From NCBI RefSeq assembly GCF_006715045.1, contig NZ_VFML01000001.1, positions 2,820,501 through 2,884,500 of the forward strand: a DNA stretch of 64,000 bases, read 5' to 3'. This DNA is from Amycolatopsis cihanbeyliensis. Lineage in GTDB: Bacteria; Actinomycetota; Actinomycetes; Mycobacteriales; Pseudonocardiaceae. The number at the start of each line of letters is the position of its first letter. Positions within the stretch are counted from its first letter, which is position 1. Below the pieces are notes generated by a model. The model searched no databases, had not been told where the DNA came from, and saw nothing but the letters and a program-made list of their open reading frames with translations. The translations under genes and the position numbers were made by a program. Below are positions 43,426 to 52,956 of this stretch, piece after piece.

Positions 43426-44364
43426 ATGGTGACCTCGACCCGACCTGATGTGGTGGACCGCAGGAGCCTGGCCGCGGCCACGGTGACGGTACTGCTGTGG
43501 GCCTCCGCCTTCGTCTCGATCCGCAGCGCGGGGCAGGAGTACTCGCCGGGTGCGCTGGCCCTCGGCAGGCTGCTCACCGGCACTGTCGCCCTCGGCGCGA
43601 TCCTGCTGCTGCGCCGCGAGGGCTTACCACCCCGCGCGGCCTGGCCCGGCATCCTCGGCGCCGGGGTGCTGTGGTTCGGCGTCTACATGGTGGCGCTGAA
43701 CGCGGGCGAGCAGCAGGTGGACGCCGGCACCGCCGCGATGGTGGTGAACATCGGCCCCATCCTGATCGCCCTGCTCGGCGGGTGGCTGCTGCGTGAGGGT
43801 TTCCCGCGCCGCGTGCTGGCCGGGGTCGCGGTGTCCTTCGCCGGCGCCGTCGTGGTCGGTCTCTCGATGGCCGACGAGGGACGCGCCTCGATCGTCGGCG
43901 TGCTGCTGTGCCTGCTCGCCGCGGTGACCTACGCGGCGGGCGTGGTCAGCCAGAAGCCGGCGCTACGGCACGCCTCGGCATTACAAGTCACCACGTTCGG
44001 CTGCGCGATCGGGGCGGTGGCCTGCCTGCCGTTCAGCGGGCAGCTGGTCACCGAACTCGGCACGGCCTCCTGGCAGGCCACCGGCAACCTGATCTACCTC
44101 GGGGTGTTCCCCACCGCGCTGGCGTTCACCACCTGGGCTTACGCACTGGCCCGCACCAGCGCGGGCCGGATGGGCGCGACCACCTACGCCGTGCCCGCCG
44201 TGGTGGTGCTGATGTCCTGGCTGGCGCTGGCCGAGGTACCCGGCTGGCTGACCTTCGCCGGCGGCGTGCTGTGCCTTGCCGGGGTCGCGGTGTCCCGTTC
44301 CCGCCGCCGCTCCCCCGAGCCCGAACCACCACCGCGACACCCCGCGGGGTCGCGACCGAGCTGA
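43426..44364 (+). CDS. EamA/DMT-family transporter
   Basis: The protein has 312 residues, ten hydrophobic segments in two EamA repeats (AAATVTVLLWASAFVSIRSA and ASIVGVLLCLLAAVTYAAG begin each). It is a likely efflux carrier for amino acids or small metabolites. The C-terminal tail is Arg/Pro-rich. It follows the TetR gene on the same strand. Confidence 0.88.
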   Translation: MVTSTRPDVVDRRSLAAATVTVLLWASAFVSIRSAGQEYSPGALALGRLLTGTVALGAILLLRREGLPPRAAWPGILGAGVLWFGVYMVALNAGEQQVDAGTAAMVVNIGPILIALLGGWLLREGFPRRVLAGVAVSFAGAVVVGLSMADEGRASIVGVLLCLLAAVTYAAGVVSQKPALRHASALQVTTFGCAIGAVACLPFSGQLVTELGTASWQATGNLIYLGVFPTALAFTTWAYALARTSAGRMGATTYAVPAVVVLMSWLALAEVPGWLTFAGGVLCLAGVAVSRSRRRSPEPEPPPRHPAGSRPS

Positions 44365-44420
44365 ACGGCGCTGCGGCTAACCTGGCGGGCACCGCTGCAG
44401 GTACGACAAGGGGGTCGACG

Positions 44421-45287
44421 ATGAGCGAGGACCACAGGGCCGCGGAGGTCGCACCGGACGCCCCACCCGGGGTTGACCTGGAGAAACCCTCACCGGCGCG
44501 GATCTACGACTGGTACCTGGGCGGCACCCAGAACTGGGCCGTCGACCGGGAGTTCGGCCGCCGGATCGAGCAGCTGTGGCCACACGCCAAGGACGGCTCC
44601 CGGCACAACCGGCAGTTCATGAACCGGGCCGTACGCGCCGCGCTGGACGCCGGGATCCGGCAGTTCATCGATCTCGGCTCGGGCGTGCCCACGGTCGGCA
44701 ACGTGCACGAGGTCGTCCGGGAGCACCTGCCCGAACACGAGCGGGGCCGGGTCGTCTACGTGGACTACGAAGAGGTGGCCGCCGCGCACGCCCGGCTGAT
44801 CCTGGAGCGCGAGGGCGCAACCGAATGGGCCACCCTGATCCGGCACGACATGCGAGACCCGGCCGGGATCCTGCGCCACCCTGACACCCGCCGGCTGATC
44901 GACTTCGACCAGCCGGTATGCCTGCTGATGGTCGCGGTACTGCACTTCGTCGGCCCCGACGACGGCCCGCACGACATCATCCGGGCCTACCTGGACAAGC
45001 TGTGCCCCGGTAGTTGGCTGGTGTTGTCGCATATGACCTGCCCGGACGACCCGGAGCAGGCCGAGGGCGTGCTGCGGTTCGCCGAGCAGTACAGATCCAC
45101 CGCCAACCCGGTGTGGCTGCGGCAACCCGAGGAGATCGCCGGCTGGTTCGACGGCCTCACCCTGCTCGACCCCGGCATCACCCACCTGACCGACTGGCGA
45201 CCCGACCTCGACCCGGCGACGCTGCCGCAGCCCGAGGCCGAGGCCCGGCCGTTCGCCTGGTGCGCGGTAGCGGAGAAACCCGCCTGA
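44421..45287 (+). CDS. SAM-dependent methyltransferase of the Methyltransf_19 (PF04672) family
   Basis: The protein has 288 residues; GGGGG precedes the start. Actinobacterial signature: PSPARIYDWYLGGTQNWAVDRE near the N-terminus, then FIDLGSGVPTVGNVHEV (motif I) and VVYVDYEEVAAAHA. The substrate is unknown. It is a stand-alone gene. Confidence 0.9.
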   Translation: MSEDHRAAEVAPDAPPGVDLEKPSPARIYDWYLGGTQNWAVDREFGRRIEQLWPHAKDGSRHNRQFMNRAVRAALDAGIRQFIDLGSGVPTVGNVHEVVREHLPEHERGRVVYVDYEEVAAAHARLILEREGATEWATLIRHDMRDPAGILRHPDTRRLIDFDQPVCLLMVAVLHFVGPDDGPHDIIRAYLDKLCPGSWLVLSHMTCPDDPEQAEGVLRFAEQYRSTANPVWLRQPEEIAGWFDGLTLLDPGITHLTDWRPDLDPATLPQPEAEARPFAWCAVAEKPA

Positions 45288-45361
45288 GCGATGAGTTTTC
45301 GTTCCGGCTGGGGTCGGTACTGGCATACAGTCAGGATCCGGGCGGAACGAAAGGCACGGCG

Positions 45362-46381
45362 ATGGCGACAGGCACGGTCACCGACGACTTCCCGCAACTG
45401 GCCGACCCCTATCGGCGCGAGTTGCTCGCCCACTGTTACCGCATGCTGGGCTCGGTACACGAAGCCGAGGACCTGGTGCAGGAGACCTACCTGAGGGCAT
45501 GGCGCGGTTACCCGAAGTTCGAGGGCAGATCCTCACTGCGCACCTGGCTCTACCGGATCGCCACCAGCGCCTGCCTGACCGCGCTGGAGCGGACGGCGAA
45601 GCGGCCGCTGCCCACCGGGCTCGGCGGCCCGAGCGCGGAAGCCCAGGGCACCCTGGTGAAGCAGGACGAGGTGTCGTGGCTGGAGCCGATCCCGGACGCC
45701 ATGGCCGGTGCCGAGGCAGACGACCCGGCAGGGATCGTCACCGAGCGGGAGAGCATCCGGCTGGCGCTGATCGCCGCGCTGCAGTACCTCCCGCCCCGGC
45801 AACGGGCCGTGCTGGTACTACGGGATGTGCTGAAGTGGCGGGCCACCGAGGTCGCCGAGCTGTTCGAGACGAGCACCGCGGCGGTGAACAGCATCCTGCA
45901 ACGCGCCCGTGCGCAGCTCGAGCGGGTCGCGCCCACCGAGGACACCGTGGTGGACGCGCTGACCGCCGAGCAGCGCGCGTTGCTCGACCGCTATGTCACG
46001 GCCTTCGAGGCCAAGGACGTCGCCGGCCTGGTGGCCCTGTGCACCGAGGACGTGGTCTGGGAGATGCCCCCGTACACCGCCTGGTACCAGGGCACCGAGC
46101 ACGTCGGCCTGCACCTGTCGACGACCTGCCCCGCGGGGCCGGGCGACCTGCGGCTGGTCCCGTTCACCGCGAACGGGCAGCCCGCGTTCGCGCAGTACCT
46201 GCTGGACCCCGGTACCGGTGCGCACCACGCGTTCAACGTTCAGGTGCTCACCGTCGGGCCCGCGGCGATCAGCCGCGTGGTCACCTTCATGGACCCGGAG
46301 CTGTTCCCTGCCATCGGCCTGCCGCGGACCCAGCCGGCCCGGCCGGAGCCGCTGGTGCTGCCCGGCGCCGGGCAGCCGTGA
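45362..46381 (+). CDS. ECF sigma factor with SnoaL-like C-terminus (SigG/SigX5-like)
   Basis: The protein has 339 residues. Sigma region 2: LAHCYRMLGSVHEAEDLVQETYLRAW. Region 4: LQYLPPRQRAVLVLRDVLKWRATEVAELFETSTAAV. From about 205 a SnoaL_2-type domain (LDRYVTAFEAKDVAGLVALC). No anti-sigma gene is adjacent, as usual for this class. It is translationally coupled (GTGA) to the next gene. Confidence 0.92.
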   Translation: MATGTVTDDFPQLADPYRRELLAHCYRMLGSVHEAEDLVQETYLRAWRGYPKFEGRSSLRTWLYRIATSACLTALERTAKRPLPTGLGGPSAEAQGTLVKQDEVSWLEPIPDAMAGAEADDPAGIVTERESIRLALIAALQYLPPRQRAVLVLRDVLKWRATEVAELFETSTAAVNSILQRARAQLERVAPTEDTVVDALTAEQRALLDRYVTAFEAKDVAGLVALCTEDVVWEMPPYTAWYQGTEHVGLHLSTTCPAGPGDLRLVPFTANGQPAFAQYLLDPGTGAHHAFNVQVLTVGPAAISRVVTFMDPELFPAIGLPRTQPARPEPLVLPGAGQP

Positions 46382-46956
46382 CGGCCCGGGATGCCACGGC
46401 GGTCCGGATGGGCGGCATCGGCCTGCTCGAGCGCGCGATCAACTACGCGCTCGGCAACCTCCGCCTCGTCACACCGCCGGATCTGGCGAACCCGACCCCC
46501 TGCCGGGAATGGGACCTGCGCGCGTTGCTGGAGCACCTTGGCGATTCCCTGGACGCCCTGCACGAGGCCGTGGAACCCGGGCGGGTCGAGCTGGACGGCC
46601 CGAGCGGGAGCAGGCCGGACGACCCGGTGACGACCGTGCGAGAGCGGGCGAGCCGGCTACTCGGCGCCTGGACCAACGCCGAGGGACACGACCTGGTTTC
46701 CATCGCGGGCCGGCCACTGACCAGCGGCATCGTGACCTCCACCGGCGCGGTGGAGGTCACGGTGCACGGCTGGGACGTCGCCGCCGCCTGCCACGCGCGT
46801 CGGCCGATCCCGGCGACGCTGGCGCGGGAGATCCTCCCCCTGGCCCCGCTGGTGGTCACCGAGCAGGACCGGCCAACCCGGTTCGCCGCGCCCGTCCCTT
46901 CCGGCGGCGGGGCGCCGGGCGAGCAACTGCTCGCGTTCCTCGGCAGAAGGCCCTGA
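46378..46956 (+). CDS. TIGR03086-type (DinB-like, mycothiol maleylpyruvate isomerase N-terminal) protein
   Basis: The protein has 192 residues from GTG 46378. The four-helix metal-binding fold is suggested by PTPCREWDLRALLEHLGDSLDAL and the later VTVHGWDVAAAC, which supplies the His/Asp ligands. These proteins belong to thiol-dependent S-transferases using mycothiol or bacillithiol. Coupling to the sigma gene suggests a shared stress response. Confidence 0.8.
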   Translation: MTARDATAVRMGGIGLLERAINYALGNLRLVTPPDLANPTPCREWDLRALLEHLGDSLDALHEAVEPGRVELDGPSGSRPDDPVTTVRERASRLLGAWTNAEGHDLVSIAGRPLTSGIVTSTGAVEVTVHGWDVAAACHARRPIPATLAREILPLAPLVVTEQDRPTRFAAPVPSGGGAPGEQLLAFLGRRP

Positions 46957-46966
46957 AGCCCACGGC

Positions 46967-47632
46967 TCAGGCGTACTCGTCGTGCAGCCGCCAGTATTCG
47001 TACGGCGGGGTCTGCGGCCACCCTTCCGGCGAGTCCTCCCAGGTCTCCTGCCTGCCGAACGGGGTGAGATCCAGGTAGTTGAAGTTCGCGTTCAGCCGGT
47101 CGGCGCCACGGCCGGTGGTGTGATACGTCCGGAAGATCCGGTCGCCGTCCCGCAGGAAGACGTTCAGCGCGAAGTTGTCCCCGCGTTCGGTCATCGCGTC
47201 GACGTCCACGGTGAACTCACTGTCGAAAGAGGAGTACCACGGCAGCGTCCAGCCCATCCGCCGCTTGACCGGCTCGATCTCGGCCAGCGGGGCGCGGGAC
47301 ACCAGCACCATGTTCGTGTCCCGCGCCCGCACGTGAGCGGGGTGGCCCATGCCGTCCACCAGCATCGAGCAGCCCTCGCAGGGGCTCTGCGCACCGGGCG
47401 GCAGCATGAAGCTGTACACGATCAGCTGGCGACGCCCGTCGAAGAGGTCGAGCAGGCTCACCGGACCCTCCGGACCCTCCAGCCGGTACCGCTTGCGCAT
47501 CTCCACCATCGGCAGCCTTCGGCGCCGCGCGGCCAGCGCGTCCAGCATCCGGGTCGCCTTCTTCTCCTCGACGAGTAGTTCCGCGCGGGCGGCTCGCCAT
47601 TCCTGTTCGGACACAACGGGTGGCAGGTTCAT
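46967..47632 (-). CDS. DUF899 thioredoxin-like protein
   Basis: The protein has 221 residues; AAGGAG precedes the ATG. The DUF899 pattern is clear: LPMVEMRKRYRLEGPEG, then FMLPPGAQSPCEGCSMLVDG with two Cys, and NFALNVFLRDGDRIFRTYHTTGRG. A redox role is likely by fold, but the substrate is unknown. It is followed on the same strand by no other close gene and preceded by the PPOX gene 11 bp upstream. Confidence 0.88.
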   Translation of the reverse strand: MNLPPVVSEQEWRAARAELLVEEKKATRMLDALAARRRRLPMVEMRKRYRLEGPEGPVSLLDLFDGRRQLIVYSFMLPPGAQSPCEGCSMLVDGMGHPAHVRARDTNMVLVSRAPLAEIEPVKRRMGWTLPWYSSFDSEFTVDVDAMTERGDNFALNVFLRDGDRIFRTYHTTGRGADRLNANFNYLDLTPFGRQETWEDSPEGWPQTPPYEYWRLHDEYA

Positions 47633-47643
47633 CTGGATTCTCC

Positions 47644-48096
47644 TTACTTCATGTCCTCGCCGGCGTCCATCGACAGCCAGCGATCCGGGCGGACGCGGAA
47701 CAGCACCAACGTGCCGGCCGGGTTGCCGATCTCCTCCTCGACCCACTGCCGCGCCACGTCCTCCGGGACGTACCGGCGGATGACGTTCCGCAGTTGCTCG
47801 GCCGAGGGCGGCCGTTCGATCCCGGCCAACGTGCCCTCGACGGTGACGTACTGGAACGGCGGTTCCTCGCGCTGCACGCAGATGCTCAGCACCTTCGCCC
47901 GCTCGATCAGCCGGGTCTTGCGGGCACGCCTGCCCTCGGTGCCGGTGAAGAAGGTGATCTCGCCACCGGGCTGGTAACCGTAGAACACCGGCACGGTCAG
48001 TGGCGGCCGGTGGTCGTCACTGGCCACGCTCAGCACGGCGATCCTGGTGTCGGCGAGGAACTCCTCGCGCTGTGTCCTCGTCATCGTGGTGGTCAT
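47644..48096 (-). CDS. Pyridoxamine 5'-phosphate oxidase-fold (PPOX/F420-type) protein
   Basis: The protein has 150 residues with the split-barrel flavin/F420-binding fold: REEFLADTRIAVLSVASDD, TFFTGTEGRRARKTRLIERA and FQYVTVEGTLAGIE. Its partner could be FMN or F420. It probably forms an operon with DUF899 and is divergent from the second SARP gene. Confidence 0.82.
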   Translation of the reverse strand: MTTTMTRTQREEFLADTRIAVLSVASDDHRPPLTVPVFYGYQPGGEITFFTGTEGRRARKTRLIERAKVLSICVQREEPPFQYVTVEGTLAGIERPPSAEQLRNVIRRYVPEDVARQWVEEEIGNPAGTLVLFRVRPDRWLSMDAGEDMK

Positions 48097-48118
48097 GCGT
48101 CCACCGTGGTGTGGAGCT

Positions 48119-48148
48119 CTCTCGGTTCGCTCTCGGTGGCATATCGTC
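48119..48148 (+). promoter_or_regulatory. SARP-type direct repeat and -10 before the second SARP gene
   Basis: CTCTCGG at 48119-48125 and again at 48130-48136, an 11-bp period, are followed closely by CATATC/TATCGT as a -10. SARP regulators bind heptamer direct repeats with this period near the -10, so autoregulation is possible. Confidence 0.5.
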
Positions 48149-48153
48149 GGCAC

Positions 48154-51100
48154 ATGTTGTTCGGGATCCTCGGTCCGCTGGCGCTGTGGACGCCGGCGGG
48201 CGAGCCCGCCCGGCTGCCCGAGCTGAAGGCCCGCGCGCTGCTGGCCGACCTCCTGCTGCACGAGGGCAGCCCGGTGCCCGCCGACCGGCTGGTCGAGGAC
48301 CTGTGGGGCGAGCGCCCACCCGGCAACCCCTCCGCGACCCTGCAGAACAAGGTATGGCAGCTTCGCAAGGCGCTGGACGCGGCCGTGCCGGGCGGGCGGG
48401 ATCTGGTGGTGTCCGGTGCCTCGGGCTACCTGCTGCGGGTGGAAGCCGAGGCAGTGGACGCGAGCCGCTTCGCCGCGCTGACCCGCGCGGCCCAGGCCGC
48501 GACCGGCCCGGCGGAGCGGGCCGGGCGGCTCGCCGAGGCACTCGCGCTGTGGCGCGGGCCCGCTCTCGCCGACTTCGCCGACGAGCCCTGGGCGCGGGCC
48601 GCGATCGCCCGGTTGAGCGAGCGGCGGCTGGCCGGGCTGGAAGCGTTCGCCGAGGCGCGGCTCGAACTCGGCAGGCCCGCGGATGAGCTGGCCGGTGAGC
48701 TCGGCGAGCTGGTCGCGAACCACCCGTTGCGCGAGCGGCTGCGGGCCGCGTACCTGCGCGCGCTCTACCGGGCGGGTAGGCAGGCCGAGGCGCTGGCGAG
48801 CTACGCCGACCTGCGGGCGCGGCTCGCCGAGGAACTCGGCACCGACCCCGGGCCCGAGTTGGTCGCGCTGCACCAGGCGATCCTGCGGCAGGACACGGAG
48901 CTGGACCCGCCCGCGCGGGCGGGTAACCTGCCGACGCCCTTGACCGGGCTGGTGGGCAGGGCGGATGCGCTCGCCGAGGTGTGCGCGCTGCTGGAGAGGC
49001 AACGGCTCGTGACGCTCACCGGTGTCGGGGGAGTTGGCAAGACCCGGCTCGCGGTCGCCGCGGCCTCCCAGGCCCCGGACGACGCCTGGCTCGTGGAACT
49101 GGCCGAGCTCCCCACGACCGTGGATTCCGGCGAGATCGGCCCGGTCGCGGGCGCCGTGATGACGGCACTGGACATCCGGGACGACGGCGGCCCACTGCTC
49201 GACCGCCTCACCGAGGCGCTGCGCTCCAGGCGGCTACTGCTGGTGCTGGACAACTGCGAGCACGTGATCGCGCCCGTGGCCGAGCTGACCGCGCGGCTGC
49301 TGCGGGCCGCGCCGGGCCTGCGAATCCTGGCGACGAGTCGCGATCCCCTCGGGCTGGCGGGCGAGAGGCTGTACCCGGTCACCCCACTGGACCTGCCGGA
49401 CCCTGCCGCCGCGACCTCGGTGGCGGAGGTCGCCGATTCCGGCGCGGTGGCGCTGTTCGCCGACCGGGCCACCGCCGCGGCGCCGGGGTTCACCCTCACC
49501 GAGGACGTGCTCCCGGAGGTGGTGACGCTGTGCCGCAAGCTGGACGGCATCCCGCTCGCGCTGGAGTTGGCCGCCGCGCGGGTGCGCGCGCTCGGCGTCT
49601 CCGGCCTGCTGGCCAGGTTGGACGACCGGTTCCGGCTGCTGTCCGGCGGGCACCGGGGTTCGCCACCGCGGCAGCAGACCCTTCGGGCGACCCTCGACTG
49701 GAGCTGGGACCTGCTGAGCGAGCCCGAACGGATGGTGCTGCGGCGGTTGGCCGTGCAGCAGGGTGGCTGCACGCTGGCGGCGGCCGAGCGGGTCTGTGCC
49801 GGGGAAGGGATCGCCACCGGGGAGGTGCTCGAGGTGGTGGTTCGGCTGGTCGACCGGTGCATGGTGGTGGTGAGCGAGCAGCCCGGCGGGGTGCGCTACC
49901 GGTTGCTGGAGTCCGTGCGGGAATACTGCCTGGAACGGTTGGCGGAGGCGGCGGAGGCCGAGCGGGTACGTGACCGGCACGCCGCGTACTACGCCGAGCT
50001 GGCCGAGCGCGCGGAGCCGGAACTCCACGGGCCGGACCAGCGGCGCCTGCTGGAGCTGCTGGACGGCGAGTCGGCCAACCTGCGCGCGGCGTTGGAGGGG
50101 TTGGTTGCCGGTGGTGCCGGGGAACCGGCCGCGCGCATGGTGTGCGCCCTGTGCTGGTACTGGTACCTGCGGGGCAGGCTGTCCGAGGCACGCCGCGCGC
50201 TCGACCTGGTGCTGGCCGGGGGCGGTTCGGGCCCAGCCCTTGCCGAGGCCATGTGCTGGCGGGCGGCGATCGGGCTGTTCGGTGGCGACTTCGGCGACCA
50301 CGGGCGCACCGCGGCGGCGCTGGAGATGCTGCCCGAGATCACGGACCCCCACCGGCGGGCCAGGATGCGCTGGCTGCTCGGCTTCGCCCGGTCGACCACC
50401 GGGGACGGTGAGCTGGACGCCTGCGCCGACCTGGCAGGGAAGGCCCTGTCCGAGTTCCGGGAGCTGGACGATCGCTGGGGTATCGCGGCCGCGCTCACCG
50501 CTCGGGCGGTGAGCGCGATGGGTCGCAGCGACCTGACCGCGCTGCGGCGGGACGGGGAGCAAGCGCTTGCGTTGTTTCGCGGGCTCGGCGAACGCTGGGG
50601 CCAGTCCCAGGCGATGTCGCTGCTGGCCGTGCTGGCCGAGGTCACCGGTGACCATGCCGGGGCCGCCGAGCTGCATTCCGCGGGGCTGCGGCTGGCCGAG
50701 GAGCTCGGCCTGTGGACCGAGGCCGCCGACCGGCTCGCCGGGCTGGGTCGAATCGAGTTGCTGCGCGGCGACCATGCGCGATCCTGGGAACTGCACGAGC
50801 GGGGTATGCGGTTGGCCGCCGAGCAGGGCAGCAAGGGCGTCGAGCTGTACGCCCAGATCGGGCTCGGGCTCGGCGCCCGCAGGGAAGGCAAGCTCGATCT
50901 CGCCGAGGAACAGTTGAACGCGGTACTGGACTGGAACGTGCGGGTGCGGGCGGAGGAACACAACGCGGTTCCGCTCGCGCTGGTGCTGGCCGAACTCGGT
51001 TTCGTCGCCGAACAACGTGGCGACGCGGCCGGGGCGCGCGCCAGGCACCTGCGGGGGCTCGCGCTTGCCCGCCGGACCAGGGACCCCCGGGCGCTGGCAC

Positions 51101-51363
51101 TGGCGATGGAAGGGCTCGCCGGTGCGCAAGCGCTTGCGGGGCACCATGAGCACGCCGCCCGCCTGCTCGGCGCCGCCACCGCGGCACGCGAGTCGGCCGG
51201 CGCGCCGCTGCCGGAGGCGGAACGCGGGGACGTGGACCGGATCGCCACCCGAACCCGCGCCGCCCTCGGCGACCCCGCGTTCGCCGCCGAGTTCGAACGC
51301 GGCAGCACAACGGAACCGGACCAGTTGCTGAAACCCTTCGACAGCCCCGATCCGAAACACTAA
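48154..51363 (+). CDS. SARP/BTAD regulator with NB-ARC and TPR domains
   Basis: The protein has 1069 residues. The N-terminal winged helix (MLFGILGPLALWTPAG through GYLLRVEAEAV) and BTAD run to about 245, then an NB-ARC domain with Walker A GVGGVGKTR near 290 and RLLLVLDNCEH, then TPR-like repeats to the C-terminus. It is AfsR-like in layout but of the group whose NB-ARC begins NLPTPLTGLVGR. Its target is not obvious; no biosynthetic operon adjoins it. The tail ends in charged residues just before a repeat region. Confidence 0.9.
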   Translation: MLFGILGPLALWTPAGEPARLPELKARALLADLLLHEGSPVPADRLVEDLWGERPPGNPSATLQNKVWQLRKALDAAVPGGRDLVVSGASGYLLRVEAEAVDASRFAALTRAAQAATGPAERAGRLAEALALWRGPALADFADEPWARAAIARLSERRLAGLEAFAEARLELGRPADELAGELGELVANHPLRERLRAAYLRALYRAGRQAEALASYADLRARLAEELGTDPGPELVALHQAILRQDTELDPPARAGNLPTPLTGLVGRADALAEVCALLERQRLVTLTGVGGVGKTRLAVAAASQAPDDAWLVELAELPTTVDSGEIGPVAGAVMTALDIRDDGGPLLDRLTEALRSRRLLLVLDNCEHVIAPVAELTARLLRAAPGLRILATSRDPLGLAGERLYPVTPLDLPDPAAATSVAEVADSGAVALFADRATAAAPGFTLTEDVLPEVVTLCRKLDGIPLALELAAARVRALGVSGLLARLDDRFRLLSGGHRGSPPRQQTLRATLDWSWDLLSEPERMVLRRLAVQQGGCTLAAAERVCAGEGIATGEVLEVVVRLVDRCMVVVSEQPGGVRYRLLESVREYCLERLAEAAEAERVRDRHAAYYAELAERAEPELHGPDQRRLLELLDGESANLRAALEGLVAGGAGEPAARMVCALCWYWYLRGRLSEARRALDLVLAGGGSGPALAEAMCWRAAIGLFGGDFGDHGRTAAALEMLPEITDPHRRARMRWLLGFARSTTGDGELDACADLAGKALSEFRELDDRWGIAAALTARAVSAMGRSDLTALRRDGEQALALFRGLGERWGQSQAMSLLAVLAEVTGDHAGAAELHSAGLRLAEELGLWTEAADRLAGLGRIELLRGDHARSWELHERGMRLAAEQGSKGVELYAQIGLGLGARREGKLDLAEEQLNAVLDWNVRVRAEEHNAVPLALVLAELGFVAEQRGDAAGARARHLRGLALARRTRDPRALALAMEGLAGAQALAGHHEHAARLLGAATAARESAGAPLPEAERGDVDRIATRTRAALGDPAFAAEFERGSTTEPDQLLKPFDSPDPKH

Positions 51364-51367
51364 CCGC

Positions 51368-51493
51368 TTTTGCCGCCCACGCGCATACGTTGGCCATTCA
51401 TATACGCGAGTTTGCTGCTCACGTAACCGTGTTGGCCATTCATGTAACCGAGTTTGCCGTTCGCGTTGGCGAGTTTGCCATGCACGGGGAAGA
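51368..51493 (-). repeat. Minisatellite of about six 21-bp units
   Basis: Six units with a strict 21-bp period start at 51368, 51389, 51410, 51431, 51452 and 51473. Most start GTTKGC and alternate between two subtypes, so units two apart are most alike (GTTGGCCATTCAT at 51389 and 51431). Read on the minus strand without interruption it would give 7-residue repeats (GKLGYMN-like), but no start or RBS supports a gene. Confidence 0.75.
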
Positions 51494-51658
51494 GATGGGT
51501 GAATGCGGGAGACGGGGCAACTCAGGGTTGGGTCTCGGGCACACCTTCGGCACCCCGTGAAGCACTGGCGCACCCCGCATCACCCCCGGCAGACCTGCTC
51601 ACCAACGCCAACACCCCACAGAACGACACTCCCCACCCCACCGGCCACCCCGATCGTT

Positions 51659-51674
51659 TCGAACACACATTCGG
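51659..51674. promoter_or_regulatory. LexA (SOS) box-like site
   Basis: TCGAACACACATTCGG matches TCGAAC-N4-GTTCGA at 10 of 12 defined positions. It lies about 120 bp before the readable part of the 13E12/DUF222 remnant; 13E12 genes are known LexA targets in mycobacteria. Confidence 0.5.
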
Positions 51675-51789
51675 GTGAATATCGATCGACAGCGTCGCCT
51701 CCACCCCATTCTGCCGAGCATCTCGATATCATTGAGGGCGCGGAAAGATACCGATCCGATCCACAGCAGGATCCCCCGGACGAGGACAA

Positions 51790-52938
51790 AACCCCCCGGA
51801 GACATACTGGACACCGTAGAAGCCAACGAGCGGGTGATCGCTCAAGCCGAGACGCGGAGGGCGGTGATGCTACTGGCCCGGTTCGCCCAGGAAAGTGGGG
51901 TCCGAAGTCGGTAGTGAAGGAAGTGGCCGGGCAGGTGCGGTGGACCCCACACCGGGTCGAACGCACCCTCGCCCTGGGGCTCGACCCCACCACCCGCCTA
52001 CCGTGCACCCTGGCCGCCTCCCAAGCCGGGGTGATCGACCAGGACCGGGCACGGGCCGTGTCCGAACCCACCGCCGTGCTGTCGGATCAGCAGGCGGCGG
52101 AAAGTGGACCGACGCATCGCCACCAAACTGGCGGGTAAAGACCCCACGCAGGCGCGGCGCGCGGCACGGCAACAGGCACCGGCCGTCGACCCCGAGAGGG
52201 CCGCCCAAGCGGGCACGAGCCCGGCGGGAACAACGGTCGCTGGACTTGGCGCACCAGGAAGATCGGGTGTCCACCCTGATGGCCGACCTACCCACCGAGG
52301 TCGCCACCGCCATCTACGCCCCCTGCGACCGCATCGCCCGACAACAGCGGCGACAGGGAGACAAGCGCACCCTGAAGCAGTTACGGGCGAACGTGCTCAC
52401 CGACCTCGCCCTACGCGAGGACGGCACCACCCGGGCGCCCCGCACCGAAGTGTTCCTCTACCTCGCCGCCAGTTCACTGCTGGGGTTGGATAAGCAACCC
52501 GGGTACCTGGCCGGGCACGGGCACATCCCAACCGCACTGGCACCCGAACTCACCTCCCGACCCGACAACGTGTGACGCCGCCCGCTGACCGACCCCACCA
52601 CCGGCCACCCCACCGACCTCGGACGCACCCGATACCGACCCACCGCCGCACTGGACGAGTCCGTACGAGAACGCGACCGAGAGTGTCAGGGCACCGGATG
52701 CCACCCACCCACCCAACGCTGCCAAAACGACCACACCACCGGATGAACCCAAAGCCACACCACCAACGCGAAGGAGTTGGTCGGCTACCGCGAACAAGAC
52801 CACCACCTCAAAAACCTACCCGGATGGGGATGGACCTACGACGTCATCGACGGCACACCCACCATCACCACACCCCACAGAGACACCCACACCAACCCCT
52901 CCACAACCCCCTCACCCCAGACGACACCCCACCCTTCT
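51790..52938 (+). pseudogene. 13E12/DUF222-HNH endonuclease remnant
   Basis: Pieces of one DUF222-HNH protein appear in order in different frames: ILDTVEANERVIAQAETRR, then QVRWTPHRVERTLALGLDP, then RRIATKLAGKDPTQARRAAR, then RVSTLMADLPTEVATAIYAP with the long DUF222 end, then RTRYRPTAALDESVRERDRE and HHLKNLPGWGWTYDV from the HNH end. The HNH core itself is broken by a stop and a deletion. Several frameshifts make it inactive. The 51364-51789 stretch before it holds the minisatellite and the LexA-like site. Confidence 0.8.
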
Positions 52939-52956
52939 GAGCGGGGTCGCAAACGA

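Noticed and set aside
49234..51573. 779-codon minus-strand frame
   Set aside because: Antisense to the second SARP gene and low in complexity; no recognisable domain.
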